Made by a program: the position numbers and the translations under genes | Shown: positions 1 through 3,804 of the stretch, in pieces | Layout of the letters: the number at the start of each line of letters is the position of its first letter | Numbering within the stretch: position 1 is the first letter of the stretch | From: an uncultured Eubacteriales bacterium | Lineage (GTDB): Bacteria; Bacillota; Clostridia; Peptostreptococcales; Anaerovoracaceae | Assembly (NCBI GenBank): GCA_902797405.1 | Contig: CADBSP010000242.1 | Span: 1-5,173, forward strand | Length of the DNA stretch: 5,173 nucleotides | Direction of reading: 5' to 3' | The notes under the pieces: model-generated | Database searches by the model: none | Told to the model about the DNA's origin: nothing | What the model saw: the letters and a program-made list of their open reading frames with translations, nothing else

Positions 1-9
1 AAAAAACAC

Positions 10-38
10 TTGACACCCACCCCAACCTATGCTATTCT
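10..38 (+). promoter_or_regulatory. Sigma-A promoter of the rplJL operon
   Basis: A perfect -35 hexamer TTGACA lies at 10-15. A 17-bp spacer leads to the -10 hexamer TATTCT at 33-38, which is preceded by an extended -10 TG at 30-31. Transcription should start near 44-46, just before the conserved L10 leader begins. The promoter matches housekeeping sigma consensus in Firmicutes. It gives rplJL a start independent of any upstream rplK-rplA genes, which lie outside the window. Confidence 0.85.
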
Positions 39-44
39 ATCAGA

Positions 45-160
45 GTTATAACTGCCGTAGACAGCAAGTACGAAAGTGTAAGAGCATAAGCCGCTTGCCG
101 AGGATGATTGAGAATTTTTGAATGGATATTCCGGTCTGCGCATGCAGTCGGGATTTTTTT
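45..160 (+). ncRNA. L10 leader: cis-regulatory RNA of rplJL
   Basis: The segment between the promoter and rplJ carries the signature of the Firmicutes ribosomal protein L10 leader: CTGCCGTAGACAGCAAG near 52-68 and GCCGCTTGCCGAGG near 90-103. GCAAG (64-68) pairs with CTTGC (94-98). Inside that stem, a short TAC/GTG stem (69-71 with 76-78) is capped by a GAAA tetraloop. The GATGATTGAGA stretch after 103 would fit the kinked internal region bound by L10. In Bacillus, the L10(L12)4 complex is known to bind this RNA and promote transcription termination, giving feedback control. The terminator hairpin here (128-160) matches that arrangement. The exact ends and the competing antiterminator pairing were not resolved by eye. 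Confidence 0.85.
128..160 (+). terminator. Attenuator hairpin in the L10 leader
   Basis: ATTCCG (128-133) pairs with CGGGAT (149-154, one T-G wobble) and CTGC (136-139) pairs with GCAG (144-147), around a GCAT loop. A small GT/T internal loop separates the two stems. A run of seven T follows at 154-160. This is an intrinsic terminator 70 bases before rplJ, so it must act conditionally as an attenuator. By analogy with Bacillus, excess L10-L12 complex favours it. Confidence 0.8.
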
Positions 161-229
161 ATGTAAAACTCCTCTGATTGGCAGATTATAAGGCAGCTTT
201 GGCTGACTATCAAAAGGAGGTAACAAATC

Positions 230-730
230 ATGGCTAAGGTCGAATTAAAAGCACCTGTCGTAGACGAGATCAAAGGTTATGTGGCAGAAGCCAAATCCGC
301 AGTATTAGTTGATTACCGTGGATTGACTGTTGAGCAGGACACAAGATTGCGTAAACAGTTAAGAGAGGCTGGCGTTGTATACAAAGTATACAAAAACACA
401 ATGCTGCATCTTGCATTCGAGGGTACAGACTATGCAAAACTGGATGAGAATCTGGAAGGACCTACAGCGATCGCATTTGGTATTGAAGATGAAACTGCTC
501 CAGCAAGAATCTTAAATGATTTTGCAAAAGAGGCAGAAGCGCTTCAGTTCAAAGGAGCTGTTGTAGACGGAGAATACTATGATGAGGCAGGAATCAAAGT
601 TCTTGCAACAATCCCATCAAAGGAAGTTCTTATTTCCAAATTGCTTGGAAGTTTGCAGTCACCAATTACAAACTTTGCGCGTGTGGTTAAACAGATCGCT
701 GAATCTCAGGGCGAAGCCGCTGCAGAGTAA
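230..730 (+). CDS. rplJ: 50S ribosomal protein L10
   Basis: This 166-residue protein, the usual length for L10, is the base of the ribosomal stalk. Its N-terminal domain binds 23S rRNA with L11, and its C-terminal helix holds the L7/L12 dimers that recruit translation factors. The N-terminal half carries the family pattern LVDYRGLTVEQ near residues 26-36, followed by LRKQLREAG and YKVYKNTML near 40-59. The C-terminal part from about residue 135 (SLQSPITNFARVVKQI) is the L12-binding helix, and the protein ends in an Ala/Glu tail. The ATG is placed nine bases after AGGAGG (215-220). The gene is first in a two-gene operon with rplL, 53 bases apart. Expression is expected to be autoregulated through the leader upstream. 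The sequence appears complete and intact. Confidence 0.97.
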   Translation: MAKVELKAPVVDEIKGYVAEAKSAVLVDYRGLTVEQDTRLRKQLREAGVVYKVYKNTMLHLAFEGTDYAKLDENLEGPTAIAFGIEDETAPARILNDFAKEAEALQFKGAVVDGEYYDEAGIKVLATIPSKEVLISKLLGSLQSPITNFARVVKQIAESQGEAAAE

Positions 731-744
731 TTCGTAACAAACAA

Positions 745-755
745 GCCTTTAAGGC
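745..755 (+). repeat. Small palindrome between rplJ and rplL
   Basis: GCCTTTAAGGC is a perfect inverted repeat with a 5-bp stem around one central T. In RNA it would more likely form 4 bp with a 3-nt loop. It is followed by an A-rich stretch, not by T, so it is not a terminator. It lies 15 bases before the rplL ribosome binding site and could mark an RNA processing or stability site, but nothing in the sequence proves this. Confidence 0.45.
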
Positions 756-770
756 AAAATAAAAAATAAT

Positions 771-775
771 GGAGG
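771..775 (+). promoter_or_regulatory. Ribosome binding site fixing the rplL start
   Basis: GGAGG at 771-775 lies eight bases before the ATG at 784. An in-frame ATG at 769 overlaps this site and has no Shine-Dalgarno sequence of its own. Starting at 784 gives the usual MTTQEF-type L7/L12 N-terminus, so the upstream ATG is rejected. Confidence 0.9.
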
Positions 776-783
776 ATTTTAAA

Positions 784-1152
784 ATGACAACACAGGAATT
801 TATCGATGCTATCAAAGAGATGAGCGTTATGGAATTAAATGATTTAGTAAAAGCATGTGAGGAAGAGTTCGGCGTTTCCGCAGCAGCAGGCGTTGTAGTT
901 GCAGCGGCAGGTGCTGACGGTGCAGCAGCAGGTGCTGAGAAAGACGAGTTCGATGTAGAGTTGACAGAAGTTGGCGCTAACAAAGTTAAGGTTATCAAGG
1001 TTGTTCGTGAAGTAACAGGTCTTGGACTGAAAGAAGCAAAAGAAGTTGTTGATGGAGCACCTAAGGTAGTTAAAGAAGGCGCAAGCAAAGAAGAAGCTGA
1101 AGAAATCAAGACTAAACTTGAGGCTGAAGGCGCTAAGGTTACATTGAAATAA
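784..1152 (+). CDS. rplL: 50S ribosomal protein L7/L12
   Basis: This 122-residue acidic stalk protein, normal in length for the family, binds L10 as dimers and contacts the GTPase translation factors IF2, EF-Tu, EF-G and RF3. Three parts are visible: an N-terminal dimerization and L10-binding domain (about residues 1-31); an Ala/Gly-rich flexible hinge (about 32-52); and a C-terminal factor-binding domain (about 53-122). The last contains the hallmark TGLGLKEAKEVVD at residues 78-90 and ends AKVTLK. It is the second gene of the rplJL operon, and transcription should stop at the terminator that begins 43 bases after the stop codon. L12 is needed in several copies per L10, which fits its own strong ribosome binding site. 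The gene is intact with no anomalies. Confidence 0.97.
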   Translation: MTTQEFIDAIKEMSVMELNDLVKACEEEFGVSAAAGVVVAAAGADGAAAGAEKDEFDVELTEVGANKVKVIKVVREVTGLGLKEAKEVVDGAPKVVKEGASKEEAEEIKTKLEAEGAKVTLK

Positions 1153-1194
1153 TTGTAACTGATACAGCTTTCTGAATCAGATCAGAGTTGATGA

Positions 1195-1238
1195 GTGGCA
1201 GGAGGATGCGGTATCCGTGTCTTTCTGCCGCTTTTTTT
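1195..1238 (+). terminator. Intrinsic terminator after rplL
   Basis: GTGGCAG (1195-1201) pairs with CTGCCGC (1225-1231) over 7 bp, one of them a T-G wobble. An inner GGAT/ATCC stem (1204-1207 with 1213-1216) sits inside the loop. Seven T follow at 1232-1238. This should end the rplJL transcript and separate it from the downstream genes. Confidence 0.88.
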
Positions 1239-1241
1239 ATA

Positions 1242-1284
1242 ATGGCAGGGATGTTTGCGATTAAAAATGACTAAACATTGCCAT
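1242..1284 (+). repeat. Bulged 12-bp inverted repeat upstream of the arabinanase gene
   Basis: ATGGCA (1242-1247) and ATGTTT (1251-1256) together pair perfectly with AAACATTGCCAT (1273-1284), leaving GGG (1248-1250) as a bulge and 16 bases as the loop. The preceding T tract (1232-1238) could also pair with the A tract at 1285-1291, extending the stem past an ATA bulge. The right arm is followed by A, so this is not a plus-strand terminator. It lies entirely upstream of the promoter at 1305-1333, so it could act as a DNA operator or structure the tail of read-through RNA. Its role is unknown. Confidence 0.6.
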
Positions 1285-1292
1285 AAAAAAAT

Positions 1293-1305
1293 AGTAAATT
1301 TTACT
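1293..1305 (+). promoter_or_regulatory. Palindrome touching the -35 box (possible operator)
   Basis: AGTAAA-T-TTTACT is a perfect 6-bp inverted repeat with one central base. Its last base is the first base of the -35 hexamer TTGATA. The position suits a regulator that would contact or block RNA polymerase. It is AT-rich, so chance symmetry is possible, and it was not matched to a known regulator family. Confidence 0.4.
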
Positions 1306-1333
1306 TGATAATATATAGGACAAACTATACAAT
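1305..1333 (+). promoter_or_regulatory. Sigma-A promoter of the arabinanase gene
   Basis: TTGATA at 1305-1310 and TACAAT at 1328-1333 are separated by exactly 17 bp and each matches consensus at five of six positions. The flanking DNA is AT-rich. The expected start of transcription is near 1340, giving a leader of about 22 bases that contains only the ribosome binding site. The gene is therefore transcribed independently of rplJL. Confidence 0.82.
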
Positions 1334-1349
1334 AAGAGTAGAAAAAAAT

Positions 1350-1354
1350 GGAGG
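1350..1354 (+). promoter_or_regulatory. Ribosome binding site fixing the arabinanase start
   Basis: GGAGG at 1350-1354 is seven bases before the ATG at 1362. The reading frame is open upstream to a TTG at 1305, but that codon is part of the -35 box and would lie before the transcription start, so the 1362 start is chosen. It also places a normal signal peptide at the very N-terminus. Confidence 0.9.
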
Positions 1355-1361
1355 TAAAGAC

Positions 1362-3554
1362 ATGAAAAGAATGAACAAAGTCTTAGCTGTTATTCTTTCT
1401 CTTGCTATGATGATCACCATTGCTCCGGCAAACAATGGAACATCAAAAGCGGCGGAAGAAGCAGCGTCCGGATATGCAAAGATTCATGATCCATCTATCG
1501 TGATCGGATACTATGAAGGTGAAACATATTCTGACAAAAGTGTAGTGTATGGAACGCAGAATGCGGATAACAGCAGAAAGAAGATTTATTTTATCTTTGG
1601 ATCTCACAAGAGTTTTGCGTATTCTCTGGATCTGAAAGAATGGAAAACTTTCACAAACAACATCAATACATCAGCAGCCACTTTATTTGCGGAAGATGCA
1701 AAATGGGCAAGTATGGGGGCTAAGAGTGCAGGTTACTGGAATATCCATGGAAACCTGTGGGCGCCGGATGTAATCTGGAATCCGGATTACGATAATGGTG
1801 ATGGTACCAAGGGTGCCTGGATGATGTATATGAGTATTGCCGGTATCAACCGTAACTCTGTTATTACCCTGCTTACATCCAAGTCTTTGAATGGAGACTG
1901 GACAAGAAAGAGTGCTATCGTATACTCTGGTTTTGATAAGGGAGATTATGACTACACCAAGACAGATTACAAGGCAGTAACAGGAGATACAGATTTGAAT
2001 GCCCGTTATATGGTAAAAGATGGTGCAAAGCCATCCATTGCAGCAGGAACTACATTCAAAGAGTCCCGTTCTAACCGTGAATATTGTGCTCATGCCATTG
2101 ATCCTTGTGTGCTGTATGATAACGGTAAACTGTGGATGTCCTATGGATCCTGGGATGGCGGTATCTACCTCATTGAGCTGGATAAAACAACAGGCCTTAG
2201 AGATACAACACATAAGTATCAGTATAAGGTGAATGAATCGGATCCTTACATGGGAATTAAGATCGCAGGCGGCGGTTTTGCTTACTGCGGCGGCGAGGCA
2301 TCTTACATTAAAAAGATTGGCAGCAAATACTACCTTTTCATTTCCTATGAAGGATTGGAAGCTGCAAAAGGTTATAATATGAGAGTCTGGACATCTGATT
2401 CACTTGCTGGCCCATATAAAGATATCAGTGGAGACGATGCCAGATTTGTAGGAGATGGTGTAGATGCTGAGTCAGGGACTTATTCCATGATAAGCCGTTA
2501 TGGTTTTGGAACAATCGGAACCCGTCTTATGAGTTACTATAAATGGAATCATATGGATTATGGTTTTGTTGCCCAGGGACATAACTCTGTGCTTTCGGAT
2601 ACCGATGGCAAAAACTATGTAGTATACCATACGAGATTTACAAATAAGGGTGAATATTTTGAAGATCGTATTCATCAGTTGTTTGTGGCAAAGAACGGTG
2701 GAATCGTAGCAGCGCCATTTGAATATGATGGCGAGACATTGGCGACAAAGGCTTATGATGCAGCTAAGGTTGCCGGAAGTTATCAGATTCTTTCTATGGT
2801 AAATGTTAAGGCGACAAATAAAGAATGTGTAACAGAAAAGACAATGACACTGAATCTGGATGGTACAGTAACCGGAGAATATACCGGAACCTGGTCACAG
2901 GCCAGTGACGGACCATATGTTACATTGAAGATCAAATCTGCTTCTTCTACTCAGTCCAAGGATGAAGCTACTTACCAGGGTGTGTTTGTAGAGCAGACCA
3001 AAGAAGGAACAAAGGATAAGGTTATGTGCCTGACGATCGTAGGAAATAACGATCTGTCTGTCTGGGGATACAAAACAAAGGATGCGGATCCACTTCCTGT
3101 GAAATCTGCAGATCCTGCACAGACCAACAAACCAGCGAATACTACCACGGCAAAAGGTCCTGTAAAAGGAAAAACATATACGGTTGGCAAGTTGAAATAC
3201 AAAGCAACCAGCAAAACGAAGGTAACTGTAACAGGTGTTAAAAGTAAGAAACTTACATCTGCTACTATCGGAGCAACTGTTAAGATTAAAGGCAAGAGCG
3301 TAAAAGTTACAGCTATTGGCAGTAATGCATTTGCAAAATGCAAGAAGCTGAAGAAGGTTACCATCGGTAAGAATGTGACAACAATTGGTAAGAAAGCGTT
3401 CTATAAATGTTCTGCTCTGAAGACTGTTACTGTAAAAGGCAAGAAAGTTAAGAGCGTAGGCAAGAATGCGTTCAAGGGAATTGCAAAAAAAGCAAAACTG
3501 AAAACACCTGCTTCTAAGAAAAAAGCATACAAAAAACTGTTTAAGATCAAATAA
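1362..3554 (+). CDS. Secreted GH43 endo-arabinanase-like enzyme with a lysine-rich LRR_5 C-terminal domain
   Basis: This 730-residue exported glycoside hydrolase probably cleaves alpha-1,5-arabinan, a pectin side chain. Residues 1-30 form a signal peptide (MKRMNK, a hydrophobic core, likely cleavage around SKA-A). Residues 40-460 form a five-bladed GH43 catalytic domain. Its likely catalytic triad is D43 in HDPS (base), D247 in AIDP (pKa modulator) and E312 in GGEASY (acid). WAPDVIW (133-139) and GHNSV (406-410, whose His binds calcium in arabinanases of the Bacillus AbnB type) are also present. Residues 465-575 resemble the beta-barrel GH43_C domain and end near LSVWGYK. After a Pro/Thr linker (580-600), residues 601-730 hold a beta-rich cap and about three 23-residue LRR_5 (BspA-like) repeats with IG-NAF motifs. 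This tail has 41 Lys and no Arg, His, Asp or Glu. No sortase motif is seen. The gene is monocistronic, with its own promoter and terminator, between rplL and rpoB. GH43 membership is secure. Substrate is inferred, and a related activity such as arabinofuranosidase or xylosidase is possible. Confidence 0.9.
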   Translation: MKRMNKVLAVILSLAMMITIAPANNGTSKAAEEAASGYAKIHDPSIVIGYYEGETYSDKSVVYGTQNADNSRKKIYFIFGSHKSFAYSLDLKEWKTFTNNINTSAATLFAEDAKWASMGAKSAGYWNIHGNLWAPDVIWNPDYDNGDGTKGAWMMYMSIAGINRNSVITLLTSKSLNGDWTRKSAIVYSGFDKGDYDYTKTDYKAVTGDTDLNARYMVKDGAKPSIAAGTTFKESRSNREYCAHAIDPCVLYDNGKLWMSYGSWDGGIYLIELDKTTGLRDTTHKYQYKVNESDPYMGIKIAGGGFAYCGGEASYIKKIGSKYYLFISYEGLEAAKGYNMRVWTSDSLAGPYKDISGDDARFVGDGVDAESGTYSMISRYGFGTIGTRLMSYYKWNHMDYGFVAQGHNSVLSDTDGKNYVVYHTRFTNKGEYFEDRIHQLFVAKNGGIVAAPFEYDGETLATKAYDAAKVAGSYQILSMVNVKATNKECVTEKTMTLNLDGTVTGEYTGTWSQASDGPYVTLKIKSASSTQSKDEATYQGVFVEQTKEGTKDKVMCLTIVGNNDLSVWGYKTKDADPLPVKSADPAQTNKPANTTTAKGPVKGKTYTVGKLKYKATSKTKVTVTGVKSKKLTSATIGATVKIKGKSVKVTAIGSNAFAKCKKLKKVTIGKNVTTIGKKAFYKCSALKTVTVKGKKVKSVGKNAFKGIAKKAKLKTPASKKKAYKKLFKIK

Positions 3555-3574
3555 AGATCTGAAACGATGTTAAA

Positions 3575-3618
3575 AAAAGAGTCATTTGGAAATCTCAGGA
3601 TTTTCAAATGACTCTTTT
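3575..3618 (+). terminator. Long hairpin terminator after the arabinanase gene (bidirectional)
   Basis: A 20-bp stem (3575-3594 with 3599-3618) has a single G-T wobble and a TCAG loop, and begins 20 bases after the stop codon. The core is GAGTCATTTG pairing with CAAATGACTC. On the plus strand the stem ends in four T; on the minus strand it would be followed by seven T (A tract 3572-3578). It should stop the arabinanase transcript and any antisense transcript coming from the rpoB side. Confidence 0.88.
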
Positions 3619-3632
3619 GCGTAATGGAAGCT

Positions 3633-3656
3633 AAAAAAATAACGCCCGGCGGGCGT
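3633..3656 (-). terminator. GC-rich hairpin with a minus-strand T tract
   Basis: ACGCCC-GGC-GGGCGT (3642-3656) is a perfect 6-bp GC-rich stem in an otherwise AT-rich gap. On the minus strand the hairpin is followed by TA and then seven T (3639-3633), which is intrinsic terminator form. On the plus strand it is followed by AAAATAATTTT, a poor terminator tail. It lies 21 bp upstream of the rpoB -35 box. An alternative reading is a protein binding site upstream of that promoter. Confidence 0.5.
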
Positions 3657-3677
3657 AAAATAATTTTGAATAAACCG

Positions 3678-3706
3678 TTGACACTAGTCTACAAATGTGG
3701 TACGAT
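3678..3706 (+). promoter_or_regulatory. Sigma-A promoter of rpoB
   Basis: A perfect TTGACA at 3678-3683, a 17-bp spacer and TACGAT at 3701-3706 form the promoter, with an extended -10 TG at 3698-3699. Transcription should start near 3713, giving a leader of roughly 90 bases. Because strong terminators lie after rplL and after the arabinanase gene, this is probably the main promoter for rpoB and downstream genes. Confidence 0.85.
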
Positions 3707-3723
3707 GTAAGATAGCATGATTA

Positions 3724-3749
3724 TGGTAAGGTAGGATTACCAGCCCTAC
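3724..3749 (+). other. Pseudoknot-capable element in the rpoB leader
   Basis: TGGTAA (3724-3729) pairs with TTACCA (3737-3742), enclosing a 7-base loop. Within that loop, GTAGG (3731-3735) can pair with CCTAC (3745-3749). The two pairings form an H-type pseudoknot or, if the 2-base connector is too short, two alternative hairpins. The element starts about 11 bases into the predicted transcript. It does not correspond to a leader RNA I recognise, and no T tract follows. Confidence 0.4.
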
Positions 3750-3786
3750 ATTGTTTATTAGTCTATCATAGTTTTGTATAAAAGAC

Positions 3787-3792
3787 AAGGAG
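3787..3792 (+). promoter_or_regulatory. Ribosome binding site of rpoB (long spacing)
   Basis: AAGGAG at 3787-3792 is followed by 12 bases before the ATG at 3805, longer than the 7-9 bases seen at the other three genes here. No in-frame start codon lies closer, and the protein from 3805 begins like other clostridial RpoB proteins, so the start is kept. Confidence 0.75.
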
Positions 3793-3804
3793 TGAAATCA
3801 ATCA

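Noticed and set aside
769..783. Upstream ATG start for rplL adding five residues
   Set aside because: It overlaps the Shine-Dalgarno sequence. The start at 784 gives the family-typical N-terminus and spacing.
687..1109. 140-codon open frame on the minus strand opposite rplL
   Set aside because: It is a shadow of the Ala/Glu/Lys-rich rplL coding sequence, with a low-complexity Ser/Ala/Thr product and no ribosome binding site of note.
1251..1266. CcpA cre-like sequence upstream of the arabinanase promoter
   Set aside because: It fits the degenerate cre pattern except at two of the constrained positions (the A and C flanking the core), and it coincides with an arm of the inverted repeat, so the match may be incidental.
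1305..1361. Upstream TTG start extending the arabinanase by 19 residues
   Set aside because: The TTG is part of the -35 hexamer and lies before the predicted transcription start. The ATG at 1362 has a good ribosome binding site and starts a signal peptide.
1683..2213. 176-codon open frame on the minus strand opposite the arabinanase
   Set aside because: It lies wholly inside the GH43 catalytic domain on the other strand, and the product has no recognisable domain.
3162..3551. Lysine-rich tail as a nucleic-acid-binding or histone-like domain
   Set aside because: The protein has a signal peptide and an extracellular enzyme domain, and the tail shows LRR_5 repeat periodicity, so a surface or polysaccharide role is more likely.
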